Source: Mucidula mucida | Taxonomy: Eukaryota > Basidiomycota > Agaricomycetes > Agaricales > Physalacriaceae | Direction: 5' to 3' | NCBI GenBank assembly: GCA_015501055.1 | Contig: JADNYV010000142.1 | Span: 1 to 64,000, forward strand | DNA: 64,000 nt | Shown: in pieces, positions 1 to 11,410 of the stretch | Layout: every line of letters starts with the position of its first letter | Numbering within the stretch: position 1 is the first letter of the stretch | Position numbers and translations under genes: made by a program | The notes under the pieces: generated by a model | The model's input: the letters and a program-made list of their open reading frames with translations, nothing else | Database searches by the model: none | What the model was told of the DNA's origin: nothing

Positions 1-454
1 AATCTCTGATGAATGAATTAGTCTTGTTCATGACGCTCGGAATGCATGGTAACTCACTTCGCTCTGGTCACCGCCATACCTCATAGGATAGAAAGATTCG
101 TACTTCTCCGCGCAGAGGATCATCCCATGCACACCGCCAATGGTCAGAGGAGTGTAAATCAGCGACCACGACGATCAGACTTTGCTCACGCCGGGACTGG
201 ACGCGGTTCCAGGAATGCCATCTGTATTCAGGGCTTGGAGTAATTCGAGGGTGACGTGGGCGAAGGAAGTGCGACACCCTTGTATTTTGCGCATAGAACA
301 GGTCTGCTTCTAATAATGTTGTCTTAGTCCTCCGACCATTGCAGGCTGTTTGTATAGGTCTACAAGAGCAACGCCTGGTGCAGTGCTGGACAAGCACCTT
401 GACAAGACAAGCGATTCAATAACTCACGGACAAGGTGACTTTTGGCGGTACGTC
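1..454. other. No supportable gene
   Basis: I see no gene here. Open frames on both strands are short and lack a recognisable motif or a good start context. The stretch lies beside the degraded inverted duplication that starts near 455. Confidence 0.4.
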
Positions 455-1345
455 ATGGGTTCAGAAGACAGTAGGCGATAGCCAGAAGGCGTGAGTGTAG
501 TAAAGTTCGCCTGGTAAAAGGCGTGCCCAGAAATCTCGAAAGGTTTCTGTGTTCCAGCTGTGCGGATGCGGAGGGAGCCGAAATTGGGTGGTCGGATACT
601 AACACATTGACTAGGAATGAGTGAACGCGACAGTCTGCCGGAGGTAGCTGTTTACTCACTGTCACATTTACGCGTAATTCGTATCCAAGGCACCTTTCTT
701 GCGCTGCCAACAGCTCGAAGGTCAGGGGAGACCATCATATTCCGGCACTGGCGGTGATCAGGAAAAAAGAGCGCTTCCAAGAGCCGATGAATATCCGACT
801 AGGAAATCGCTTGGAAAAGACAAATCATTTCCTGCCAGTGACCGAAAAGTACTCGAATCATCCCGACAGGCATATCTTTTCAATGCTTCTGTAGACATCT
901 TAGTACTATTTCTGGCATCGTGACCAGAATCTCGTTCGCGCTCTGTGTATTTAGTAGATCTATGTACTTTACTGTACCAGCTGCTTGCGCTGTAAAAGTA
1001 TGAAAGAATGCGCGGTTATCGGCCACCCACAAGTTCATCAAAGGCGGTCAGTGTGTCCAAGTAATAGCTTCAGTACCTGCGAAATTCTGCGAAGCAGTGG
1101 CGATTCCATCATGCAATACGAGTGCGTCTAAGAAGACGGTTGACTTGCTGAGTACAAAATGACTGACCGCCAAAGAATGATTCAAGGTCTGCTTCGACGG
1201 ATCAGGACGTACTTGTTCGCTTAGTCGTTTGAGAGAGTTAAGCATGGTCACCGACAATATGGTGTAGACTGTCTCTCGACATGAGCAAAGATAATCCTAC
1301 CACAGTATACGGGGCTCACATTGGGACAGAACCTCTAATCGACCC
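455..1345 (-). repeat. Degraded inverted copy of 49.2-50.2 kb
   Basis: Reverse-complementing this stretch gives extended similarity to about 49245-50180. The part at 1048-1345 matches the 3' end of the DUF6534 gene at 47862-49517 (stretches such as RPDPSKQTLN are kept). The part at 455-920 matches the small gene at 49535-50017. In this copy that small gene is on the + strand from an ATG at 617; its conserved residues continue only after a change of frame near 760, so it looks like a pseudogene. The two copies point towards each other about 48 kb apart. This is the decayed partner. Confidence 0.75.
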
Positions 1346-1504
1346 ACTGTCATCTCCCGACAAACTTCATACGGGTAGATAGAGTATGACGCGGGGAGAG
1401 ATAATCGGTGAGGATTGGACGCGAGTGTGAAGACGCACCAACAGTGACACGTGGTAGTGACAGCTCACTGCACAGCCACATCCAATCCTTACCTTTAGAC
1501 CTCC

Positions 1505-1987
1505 ATGACCCAACTACACGAAAAGCCGCAACCGACGCGGCGCACGACCGTGGAGGATGTCTCTGACGACGAGTCGGACGTCGAAGATGAGAAGGAACAT
1601 CTCCTCCGCCGACAGTACCCTATCGATTCTCGCTTCCACCAGCCGACCCCAGCACCGTGGAAGCGCGTAGCCCTCATCGCATTCGTCGGTGTCATGTTCT
1701 GGCTCGCATTTTCCATGCGCAAGAAGGCTTGGGAGAGGAAGAATAAGGTTGTTTTCGCTAAGCGGTATGTGGTGTCTCGGTTTGGGTTGGTTGTCTGACG
1801 GGCGAGCAGGTACTCGGAGCAGTTCAAGTTTAGACCGGCGGCGAGCCCGATTATTACGGAGGCGCTGAAGGGGGGCGGGACGAAGTTACGCGGCGCGTTA
1901 CCAACGCCTGTGATGCCAGAGCCAACGCAGGAGAAGAAGAGGAAGAGGAGACATTCGAAGCGGAAAGGGAAGAAGAGTGGATTGTAG
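1505..1987 (+). CDS. Small single-pass membrane protein, hypothetical
   Basis: Two exons, 1505-1764 and 1810-1987, with a 45-nt intron (GTATGT...GCAG), give a protein of about 145 residues. The first 50 residues are charged and acidic (DDESDVEDEKEH). One hydrophobic segment follows at about residues 57-72 (VALIAFVGVMFWLAF), and the tail ends in a very basic Lys/Arg-rich stretch. This layout suggests a type II or tail-type membrane protein of the ER or Golgi, but I do not recognise a named family. The start was chosen because it is the first ATG of the open frame and the splice keeps the frame to the TAG. Confidence 0.7.
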
Positions 1988-2467
1988 ATGCGCTTTGTGA
2001 GTTGTCTCTTGGTATTTCGTGGTGATTACTCATGGCTTCGTCAGATTTACTGTATACCACCCGGACGGACTCTGTTATACTTGACGAGCTTATAATCATT
2101 TCATTGGATGCATGGACACTCGAAGTGACACGACACCTCAGTGTTATAGATATCCACAATCGAAATTTCGCCCTTTTGAATGTGGACATCCCAATGCCTT
2201 CGCAGTCTCATGATCAAGCAAGGTTCAACTTACTGTCGGTTTCGATGCTTCATTGCGGGTCAAATTCTTGCATTTATCAGTCGATATCAACGCCTCGAGT
2301 GTTATATACAAGTCTCCCGAAACCCACTTGGCTTCAACGTCTCGCTTACAGTATGCGAATTAGTAGACGATGGTATGCGCAAAACTTATTCTTAGCGTTA
2401 TCCTCACGTCACCCCGTAGACCTTCGTGCGTTGCAGATATCATTATAATACGGGTATCAGCTTTGCC
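1988..2467. other. Convergent 3' ends, no gene seen
   Basis: About 480 bp lie between the stop of the + strand membrane protein and the stop of the - strand aldolase. Open frames here are short and unconvincing. It probably holds the two 3' untranslated regions. Confidence 0.4.
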
Positions 2468-3710
2468 TTATATCGACTTTTCGTACTCTAGCGCTCGCTT
2501 CAGACCAATCTCTAACATGGCTTTGATCTCGTCGGTGGCCACTGGAAGGGGAGACCGCGGAACGCCACCCAAGCCCTGCTGGATGTACTGGTCCAACGCG
2601 TACTTGGTGCCTCCGATACCCGCTTTGACGATGGCCCAGTCTGCTTCGGAAACTATGCGACAGTAAGATTCAATTCTCTCGATAACATCCGCGACTTACC
2701 AATATCCTGAAGCTCCAACGCCTTGTTCATTTCAGCCACACCGCCGGTCTTCAGCGCGTGCACGCTAGCTTTGTATAGAGCCACAATCGTTTTCGGGATA
2801 ACATTACCGGTGCCTGTTATGCACCCATTCTGCCGGCTAACGAGTGCTGGGAGAAGGTAGTCTGCGAAACCTGGCAGCACGAAGAATTTAGTCGGGTGGC
2901 GCTTTTTATACGCTTCTGATTGCGTGTACGCCGATAGACGGTGGCCTTTGCCGATGCCTGCGCAGGTGAGCTGGTCATGGGAATTATGAGCTCATGGGAC
3001 TGGTCCGTGGATGCAAATATTACCTTGGCCCCAAAGCAATTCTGGTGCTCGGCGAGCTCAGAGAGGAAATCGGAATCAAAGTCGATGCCAGCTGCAGCGC
3101 CCCTATGTCGCGATGAGCCGCAGCGTCGTATGGAGTGGGGCTGGGCACGTACGGGAAGTTGTATATCATGACCGGGATCGGACTCTTATCCAGCACCTCG
3201 AGGAAATACGATTTCAACGCCTTCTTATCGCGACCGACTGCAAAGCTGAAGTATCCCGGTGATATGGTGATGGCATAATCCGCTCCAGCGTCCTTGGCTT
3301 CGAAACATAGCCTGACGGTTTCTTTCGCGGAGCCGGTACCGGTACCAACGAGCAAGGGAACGTGGGTGAAGCCATTTTTGTCGAGAGCTTCGCGGGAGGC
3401 GCGGATAATGTCGGTCCGTTCTTTATCGGAGAGATGGGACGCTGCACGTTGCGCGGGTGAGATGTCTGATAACCAAGTATCGGACTTGCCGACTGACCTT
3501 CGCCGTTGGTTCCAAGGAGGACGATGCCCATATCGGCGGCGGCGAGGCGCGCGACCTGTGCTTGGATCGCCTCAAAGTCGACGTCCTCCGAGCCGGCTTT
3601 GAAGGGCGTGATCAGTGGGCAATAGCTGCGATCGGATACGTCAATTGGAGGAATAGGACAGAGTGTCGGTGCACGTACACGCCATCGATGAACGGTCTTT
3701 GCGGTGCCAT
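2468..3710 (-). CDS. DHDPS/NAL-family aldolase (2-keto-3-deoxy sugar-acid aldolase-like)
   Basis: Six exons on the minus strand (3679-3710, 3498-3625, 3153-3441, 3024-3102, 2700-2970, 2468-2652) join in frame to 327 residues, the usual length of the dihydrodipicolinate synthase/N-acetylneuraminate lyase superfamily. Visible landmarks are the N-terminal GVYCPLITPF strand, the GTNGEA substrate-binding loop, the IYNFP motif carrying the catalytic Tyr, and the Schiff-base Lys in FGAK followed by LTCAGIGK. Fungal members include the 2-keto-3-deoxy-L-galactonate aldolases (LGA1/GaaC). It lies 239 bp from the divergent zinc dehydrogenase and two genes from a galactonate-type dehydratase. I therefore infer cleavage of a 2-keto-3-deoxy sugar acid to pyruvate and an aldehyde in the cytosol. 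A true lysine-pathway role is unlikely because fungi use the alpha-aminoadipate route. Confidence 0.88.
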
Positions 3711-3949
3711 CGTGTCTAGTGAGTTGGGTTGTCGGTGGTGAAAAGTAAGGACGTGTGTGCTGACAGAGATCACGATCAGGTGGGGGTATTTAGATACCGA
3801 TCCTTTTCCGTCCATAACCGCCGCTAGGCGTAAGCGGCTACCGGACCGCCAGGCAGGGGATGCTTAAATCCCGTGTCGACTTTTTCTTTTCGTGTTGGTC
3901 GTTTATTCCGCTTATAACAGATACGAGATTGTGAGTTTTTGAACACACT
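3711..3949. promoter_or_regulatory. Bidirectional promoter of the aldolase/dehydrogenase pair
   Basis: This 239-bp gap separates two divergent start codons, so it must hold both promoters. It contains CCGTCCATAACCGCCG at 3808-3823, which recurs with one change upstream of the dehydratase at 5832-5847. An inverted repeat CCGCT-N7-AGCGG lies at 3821-3837 and CCGGACCG at 3841-3848, also repeated at 5845-5852. Inverted CCG/CGG triplets are typical of Zn2Cys6 regulator sites; the regulator is not identified. Confidence 0.55.
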
Positions 3950-5497
3950 ATGACTGATACGAGGAAGAATGTTCGCGCTGTTTTGCATGGGCCGGAGAAG
4001 CTGGTGATTGTACGTTATGCTTTCGCGTCATATCTACGAGACTAACGAGTGTACGTTGCTTCTAGGAGGAGAGGGAGATCGGACTACCTGGGCCGGGGGA
4101 AGCGCAGGTGTCTATTCAGGCGACGGGATTGTGCGGCTCTGATTGTACGTGGATTATCCTCCTCAATACAAACGATGTTCTATTTCTGATTCCCTAGTGC
4201 ATTATTACCTCCATGCGAGAAACGGGAGCTTTGTGCATGAGAAGCCGGCGGTGTTAGGCCATGAAGCGGCTGGGATTGTGGTGCGTATGGTAACAACCAT
4301 GGCGTGGTGATTCTAAAGATGTGGTGTAGACGGCGGTGGGACAAGGTGTGCATGAAGTCAAGGTCGGGGACCGTGTAGCGGTGGAGGCAGGCATCCAGTG
4401 CGGGTTCTGCCGGTATTGCAAGCAGGGAAAGTATAACCTGTGTCCTGATAGTGAGTCTTCTTCCCTCCTTACTTCCCAACGCTAAAGTGTATTATGCTGC
4501 AGTGCGCTACTGTTCCTCGGCCAAGTCGAATCCTATCCTCGATGGGACGCTTCAGTCCTTCATCAACCATCCTGTACCGTACCCTTATCCCATCCATCTC
4601 TATCCAAGCCTAACCCTATGATATTGAATCCAGGCGCGTCTCCTACATATTATGCCCGCGAACTGCAGCTACGAACAAGCATCCATCGTCGAGCCTCTCT
4701 CCGTCGCGCTCCACGCGTCGCGTCGCGCCCCAGCCTCCCCCGGCCAGTCTGTGTTGATATTTGGCGCCGGCCCGATGGGGATATTGCAGTGCGCCGTGGC
4801 CAAGGCGCAGGGCGCGGCGAAAGTGTGTATTGTGGATATCGATGAGCGGAGGGTGGGGTTTGCGACTCGGGAGGGGTTTGCGACGATGGGGCATGTATTG
4901 GAGAAGTCGAAGGGAGGTTTGGAAAAGGCGAAGGAGGTGGCGGGGGTGTTGGTGGGGATGCTGGGGGAGGGGAAAGATGGCTTTGATGTGGTGTATGAGT
5001 GTTCGGGGGTGGAGAGTTGTGTTCAGGCTGGGATATATGTGGGTTTTATTTTGTTTCGTTTTTTGTTGTTGACTGATATGTGTGTGTGTGTGTGTAGGCC
5101 GCTCGTCCGTCTGGGAAGGTGGCGATTATTGGGATGGGTGCTACTGTTGCGACTTTGTGAGGTGTTTTTTTTTTCTTTTTGCGTGTTGGTATACTCATTC
5201 GTGATGTGTTAGACCGCTCGCGGCTGCTGCATTCCGCGAGGTGGATATTGTCGGTGTTATGCGCTTCTGGTATGTCCACCATCTCATCTTTGAGCGTTAC
5301 TGAGGTTGTGTGTGATTCGTAGCAATACGTACACCGAGGCGCTGGCGATGTTTGAAGGCGATCGGCTTCCTGGGCTGGACAAGCTGGTGACTGCGAGGTA
5401 TCCGCTGGCGAAGACCAAGGAGGCGTTTGAGACGGTTGCGCGGGGGAAGGATGAGCAGGGAAATATGATGATGAAGATCATGGTGGGGGCGTATTAG
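3950..5497 (+). CDS. Zinc-dependent medium-chain dehydrogenase (sorbitol/xylitol dehydrogenase-like)
   Basis: Nine exons (3950-4009, 4066-4144, 4198-4280, 4330-4450, 4503-4573, 4634-5038, 5098-5156, 5213-5269, 5323-5497) join in frame to 369 residues. The catalytic domain shows GLCGSDLHYY (catalytic zinc Cys), GHEAAGIV (zinc His and Glu), a structural-zinc cluster CGFCRYCKQGKYNLC, and MRYCSS. The Rossmann domain shows GAGPMG and then the VDID acidic end that favours NAD. This is the polyol dehydrogenase branch of the MDR family, which oxidises a secondary alcohol of a sugar alcohol. The neighbouring aldolase and dehydratase suggest a feeder or recycling step in sugar catabolism. The exact substrate cannot be read from sequence. 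The intron at 5039-5097 contains a (TG)n run. Confidence 0.9.
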
Positions 5498-5912
5498 GGG
5501 AATTTTTTGTGTTATGGTAATCGAATGTGCTTTTCACTCTTTACCTTTTCTTAATTCATGAAAGTGTAGTCATGAAAGAGGGGAGACAGGCGAACGGGAT
5601 CCTGCTCAATCATTTTGTACGTGTTTTGATCAAAACTACGTTCACAGTCAGGATCGAAGTCAGCTCATCGCAAGCAGTGGTGTGGCGCAGCAAGTCTGAA
5701 CACCCTCTCTAACCGTGCCGTCGCGTGATATCATGCAGGCTAGACCGCTGAGGGATAAACGATCTCGCGTCTGTACGTGTTTCTGCCAGTCATGGGGCCG
5801 CCACACGAATATCCGTGCACAGGGGCATTAGCCGTCCATAGCCGCCGGACCGAAACCGCCATTCATAAAAACGCGGGGAAGGGTGTATGTCTCCTTGTAT
5901 CCGTCTACGATT
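5498..5912. promoter_or_regulatory. Promoter region of the dehydratase gene
   Basis: No gene is seen in this gap. The segment 5832-5852 repeats the CCGTCCATARCCGCCG motif and the CCGGACCG element of the upstream divergent promoter, followed by a possible TATA-like CATAAAAA at about 5863-5870, some 45 bp before the ATG. Confidence 0.5.
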
Positions 5913-7536
5913 ATGTCGAACGCTACTCTGACTGAAGGACTCAAGTCCGCTTCTGCCGACCTGATCAAGAACATCGAGACGTTCTACGTGCGCCCGAGAT
6001 GGCTGTTTGTGCGCATCGAGACGGAGAAGGGGATTGTTGGGTGGGGCGAGGCGACGCTTGAAGGTGAGTTTAGATTTATTTAGAGCTTGGATTATGTCTG
6101 ATGCGGTGTGTTATACTAGGACATACGGATGCGGTGGAAGGCGCGTTTGTAGATATCAAGGAGCGCTTTATTGGATGGGACAGCGCGAATATCGAGGATA
6201 TATATCAGAGCGCGTATCGCCATCGGTTTTACCGGGGTGGAGAGGTGCTCATGAGTGCGCTTTCTGGGTGCGTTGGTTTATTGAAGCCTCTCAATTCGAT
6301 CTGACTAATGAATGCATCTATACAGGTTGGATATTGCTCTCTGGTACATCAATTCACCTTCCATCTCGCCAATTCTGATAACAACGCGCCTAGGGATATC
6401 AAAGGCAAGACTCTTGGAGTCCCCGTCTGGCAGCTTCTCGGCGGAAAAGTGTATGTTTCTTGTATTCCACGTCTCTAAAAAGTCTACTCATATTCCCTTC
6501 AGACGCGATCGATGCAAGGTATACGGCTGGATTGGAGGCGACCGCCCGTCCGACGTTCTCGAACAGGCAAAAGTCAGGAAGGAGCAGGGCTTCACCGCCG
6601 TGAAGATGAACGCTGTAGAAAGTCTGGGCTGGCTGGACTCCCCAAGCGCATTGGACGCGACCGTGGAGCGCCTGAGGCAGGTGAAGAGCCTCGGTCTGGA
6701 TGCTGGCCTTGACTTCCACGGACGCGTACATCGACCGCTGGCCAAGCAGCTCGCTAAAGCGCTCGAGCCGCATCGGCCGCTTTTCATTGAAGAGCCTCTT
6801 CTCCCCGGCCAGCACCAGGAGCTTGTGGCGCTATACGCATCGACGAGTATACCCATTGCCGTACGTAGGTTTGATCGACTGCAAGAGATCTGAATGTCAT
6901 AATAAGCAGCTCGGAGAGCGCCTATTTACCCGCCAGGACGTACGGCCTTACTTTGAATCCGGATGTATAGATGTCATTCAGCCGGACATTGCGCACGCCG
7001 GCGGAATCTCTGAGACGAAGAAGATTGCGACTATGGCCGAGTACGTCACGTCTATAGTAAGATCTTACATTCCTGACCACAGTCGCTTAGAACATACGAC
7101 ATTGGTGTCGCGCCGCACTGTCCTCTCGGCCCCATCGCATTCGCCGCCTCCCTCCAAATCGGTTTCTCGACTCCGAACTTTGTTATCTGCGAGATGAGCT
7201 GGAAGGTGAATAATGATCTATGCATACAGACTGTATACACATCATTGATGTTTTGGTAGATGCACTATAACGCCGGAGACTATGATCTCTTTACTTACAT
7301 GACCAATCCCGAAGTCTTCGAGGTGAAGGGCGGCATGATTCCTCTCTTGAAGGCACCTGGGTTGGGCATATCGCTGAACGAGGACATGATCAGGCAGGAG
7401 GATGCCAAGTTCCGGGCTGGCGAGGTTAAGGCTTGGAGGAACCCGATATGTACGCTTATTTCCCTTTTACTCTTGATCACCATCTAATGTTTTTTCCTTA
7501 GGGCGCGGTGAAGATGGCGCAATCAGAGAGTGGTAG
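5913..7536 (+). CDS. D-galactonate dehydratase-like enzyme (enolase superfamily)
   Basis: Nine exons (5913-6063, 6120-6267, 6326-6343, 6394-6450, 6503-6860, 6910-7040, 7091-7205, 7260-7449, 7502-7536) give 400 residues, close to bacterial DgoD. Matching landmarks in order: PRWLFVRIET and GWGEATLEG in the cap domain, YRGGEVLMSALSG, GLDFHGRV, LFIEEPLLPGQ, GERLFTRQDV, IQPDIAHAGGI, the APHCPLGP loop with the catalytic His, and a C-terminus ending WRGEDGAIREW. Enzymes of this subgroup use Mg2+ to dehydrate an aldonic acid to its 2-keto-3-deoxy form. Fungal L-galactonate and L-rhamnonate dehydratases are more distant relatives, so the substrate could differ from D-galactonate. The product would be the expected substrate of the aldolase at 2468-3710. 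Exon 3 is only 18 nt. Confidence 0.9.
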
Positions 7537-7603
7537 ACTAAAGCTGTGAAGAAGCCTATATAATACAAATGCAATTTTCCATCCACACCGATAATGACTA
7601 TCA

Positions 7604-8355
7604 TCATGGGGCATATAATCGTACAACCCATGTCTCTGCGCACTCCTTCTCGCCGGGGAGCAACCTCGCCTTTGCAAAACTCTCATCGTACTCAAGCCCC
7701 TTCAAGCACACTCGCTCCCCAAGCCAATCTATCCTCCTCACCCTCTTACTCGCATTCTCATCCCCAGAATCCGTCCTCTTCTTCGCCGCCTTCTCAATCG
7801 CCGCCCTCAGCTTCCTATCATGCACCACCACAAGCCCCCACTCCGAATCACGTATATCATCCTGAAACACCGCATGTATCGCGTCCCACACCATACCCAC
7901 CGTAACGGGCGCATGCGGCTGGATGTCGATGCTCCACGGGAACTGCGGCGATATCAGGCGCATGTGCGCCGTCGGGTTGCGCGTGGCGGGCGTGTGCGCG
8001 TTCGCTAGGTACGCGCTCGAGTTGACGCCCACGCTCGCTTTATGTGAAACGTTGTAGGTGAGCTGCGTCACGTCCGCCGCTAGGATGGGATGCAGCTGCG
8101 GCCATTTGCTCCCGTTCCGCCAGGGCGCTGCGGGGTGGGGGAGGGGGGGAAGGGGGCTCTATCAGCTCGAATAAATGTTAACAGGCAACACCGCGACGTA
8201 CCGGGATTGTTGTCGTTGTTGAACGGCCACCCCGCTTGTGGGGGGACGGGTTGCCCAAACTGATTGTATACCACCTGCGGCGGCGCGCCGGGCTGGCCAA
8301 AGTTTCCCCATGGTGCTGGTGCGGCGGGTTGAGCTGCTCCCCAAGGCCAGTTCAT
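7604..8355 (-). CDS. DUF6699-like domain protein
   Basis: Two exons on the minus strand (8202-8355 and 7604-8127) give 225 residues. The intron ends in a long C-rich pyrimidine tract followed by CAG; only that acceptor gives one continuous frame. The N-terminus is Pro/Gly/Gln-rich and low in complexity (repeats of APWG and GQP). It is followed by a globular domain with LHPILAADVTQLTYNV, SPQFPWSIDIQPHAPVTVG and WDAIHAVFQDDI, the pattern of the basidiomycete-specific DUF6699 family. No biochemical function is known for it. It converges on the dehydratase gene, with stops about 70 bp apart. Confidence 0.7.
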
Positions 8356-8704
8356 CGCGCGCGGGTAAAATGAAGTGCTGATGATGGTAGTTTTGTATCA
8401 AGCTTTTTGTATCAAATGCTGACTGTCAGAGGCAATGATCCGGGATATGATAAGCCCATCGTGTTTTTCTTGCAGGGTCGTAAGGCTGTACAGGCGCCTA
8501 ATTGGGCGCTCACCGCTCTTGTGCCGCACAACCCGCGTTGGACATTGACTCTGGATGACTGGATGTATGGATGAAGTGACGATCATGAATCAAATATATA
8601 CAATCACTTGGATGATGCGCTTCGACAAATGTTGACATTGATTCACAAGCGCGTCACAAGCTATGCATCACAGCCCCAGAAGGCGTAAGGAACACCGATG
8701 CAGA
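8356..8704. other. Intergenic, no gene seen
   Basis: This gap lies between the start of the DUF6699 gene and the stop of the oxygenase gene, both on the minus strand. I see only short frames. It probably holds the promoter of the first and the 3' untranslated region of the second. Confidence 0.4.
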
Positions 8705-10436
8705 TCACTGCGGTTCAGCGATCCTGTCTACCCACGCATCTGGTATGTCCCTACCGAGTAGTTTCTCCGCCTCTGCGCGTGCCGACTGTTGACCATCTGG
8801 AGACATTTGCTTTAACGATGTGAAGGACCGACACATATGAAACCTTACCCTTCTCGAATCGAAGTGGGCCCTAACACCGAGGGAATATTCGTTCAATATA
8901 CGCTTGCGCTTCATGAAGAGACGCACCATTTGCTCCAATACATATCCTTGGCATCGCAATTGCTCAGAAGGCAGTTCAGTGTGCCGGCCAATCAAAAGAA
9001 GAAATCTCTCCCATAACCAGCCTATTGTCGTAGTCGGCTTAGGTTTATACCACGGCTGTCCTTGCCACTGCCTAGGATACTCATGTGAAGGATATCTCCC
9101 ACCCGCGCAAAGTTTCCATATATCCCGTTCCACGAAGTGGTGGGGAGTGCTCCGCGGAAGGGAGAGATGAAGCTGAAGAAATCTAAACGCGGCAATCCCT
9201 GAGTCGAGAAGCAGATGCATGTATCGCGGCTGGGAAGGTTGCCTATAAGGTATGAGGAGATATAGAAGGTGAGAAGGTAAAGCACCCACAGCATCGCTAT
9301 GCGGACGCGCTCTGGGATGACGGTAATCGTTGCTTTACGTGCGAAGGTCCTGAGACCGAGGACATCAGGAAATATGCTGATCAAGATTTCGATGTTGGGT
9401 GTAGCGATGACCTCGTTGGTCGTTGCGGGGACCATATGCACTTCTTCGTAGCCCTGTATGATGCATTAACGTTTGAGAGCCATATAAACGAGAATCAAAG
9501 ACCTGGGCCCAATCCATAAAAGCGGCCAGAGTGTCCGGGATGCCTTCGATTTTCATTCTAAGCCCAATTTCGCGCCAGAACATAAACGTTGCCTGTCCTA
9601 ATTAGAAGATTGACAGGTGTTTAACAAAAAGCACCTACCTGACACTCTAGCTCAGATAAGTCTCGCCATCCATATTCGTGTGCGAAACGCTGTAATGACG
9701 GTTAGGAATATAGTACACGCAGCAGAAGGAAAAGCCTACGATTGGTTCAGTCACGAATAAGCTCAACGTGTAAAGCATATCATCGTTTTTCTACGAAGCT
9801 TCAGAATGGTGACGTTGGTGAGAAGGAGGACACACAATTGGGTATTGGCCGTGGAGATAATTCGTGCGAGCGATGGCGATGTTGGCTCGAGGATCAATCT
9901 CGCCAGCTCGGCTGGTTGGAGGGTTGAAAGGCGAGATGCCAGAGAGCGGACATAACGTCCACGACGCTGTCCATCGTTAAAGCAACGTCTTTCCGCGGAA
10001 CCAAAAAATGGTACCGATTAAGATCTTGGTCTGGAAATGATCAGGTCGAACAATATCAAGAAAGGAGGCTTGCGACTCACATCCATATAACGCTTTGTGG
10101 CCATGGGACCGCACATTTGCTTCGTATCTGCAAGGATTTGGGATATGGTAGGCTAGCCCAAGAGTCAGACACGAGTGAGGTGTGAGAGAGGGCACGCACG
10201 ACACCGAACGTCTTGAACAGCGCAAACTCCAACGAGTATTGCATGAGGGTAGGCATATCCCATGTCATAGCCAAGTGCACGATAACCTGGGCGTCCTCCG
10301 GTGTCAACGTCCCCTGCCTGTGTTTATGGAGGTATCTCTTGTGTACATCGTTGTATCGTTTCCAGCGCAGCGCCTTGACCAGGAGAAGGTAGCCGATGGA
10401 CGAGCCCACGGCGAGGTATACCTGAAGAGAGACCAT
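8705..10436 (-). CDS. MpaB/rubber-oxygenase-like protein (DUF2236), ER-bound
   Basis: A multi-exon minus-strand gene starts at the ATG at 10436 in a good context (CCATCATGG). Exon 1 is 10200-10436. The N-terminus has one membrane segment (VYLAVGSSIGYLLLVKAL), then RWKRYN, LTPEDAQ and the MTWDMPTLMQYSLEFALFKTFGV block. Later exons carry PTISQIL, DPRANIAIARTNYLHG, NDDMLYTLSLFVTEP, YGWRDLSELE and FWREIGLRMKIEGIP, ending near RDIPDAWVDR. This order is characteristic of the fungal MpaB family of heme-dependent oxygenase-like proteins. MpaB itself acts in mycophenolic acid side-chain cleavage; most basidiomycete members are uncharacterised. The conserved His of ARTNYLHG is a likely heme or active-site residue. 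I infer at least eight introns, the last positioned so that GPLRFEK joins DGQQSARAEAEKLL. Confidence 0.8.
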
Positions 10437-11269
10437 GATGGTTTTTGCCAAGCGACGGAGGCGATCAGTATCATCGGAGGTTATATATTCGTCTGGCCCG
10501 CATCAGACCCATCTGCGCCTACTGTAAACATGAACATGCCAAATGGTGAGAGTGTGGCTGTTGTTTATACGCCGTCGTTATGCAACGTAAGTCTGCCCTG
10601 ACAGACATGTGTGAGAAGGCGTAGGAGAAGGAGAATCACCGCAGCTTCGAGTTTCATCGGATATGTTCGGGCATCAAGGTAACGAAAGCTCTAAAGATTT
10701 GGCAGTGGACTACCGTCAAGACGTCGATTCCTCGCAGGAGCATCAGGTTTTTTTCCATTCTACCCATCGTAAGCTTCCTTTGAGTTGAGGCAAAAGTGAA
10801 AGGGGTTCCTCACTTTATTCCGAACCAGATTTCAGGAAAGTAATCTTCCCTGCTCACCAGTTGGTTTACTCCGGCGAATGAGAACTGCGTTCAAAACGAT
10901 TATGGGCGCGCCCCTTAAGAATCGAGCCTGTCTTTAGCGGCTCTTGAAGAGGTTTGGTGACTTCCTGGACACTGGACCTGGGGTCTATTGTGCCATATTC
11001 AGCGACGAAGCAAGAGAGCAGTAGTAGCTTTGGACCAAGGAGCGTTTTGAAATGCTATCGGCAACTATCGGACCGTTTTTCGGCATACACCGCGCAGTAC
11101 CATCCTGCACCCACCCATTTCGTCCATTGTTTGCGTTTCACAAGCGTCTGCACGTCTAAAGTAGAGGTGCCCTGCGAGATTCTGTATACAATATTCTCAC
11201 AGTTACAATGTTACAAGATTGATTCCGCCTACGCTAATTAAATAGCTAAGGTACTAGTACCCCGACGGA
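10437..11269. other. Intergenic region before the LINE
   Basis: I see no gene that can be supported. A possible minus-strand peptide starts near 10770 (MGRMEKNLMLLRGIDVLTV), but I cannot connect it to more coding sequence. The 5' end of the MpaB-like gene must have its promoter here. Confidence 0.3.
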
Positions 11270-11410
11270 CCGTATATAGTGAATAATGACAAGTGAATGG
11301 CGACGCAGACCACGGGTGCCTCAAAACCCTGCGGGGAAAACCTCTGTGAGGACAAAACCCACGTCAGGGAAAGCTACCGGGTTATCGGTGAGAACGGTAA
11401 ACATGAAAAG

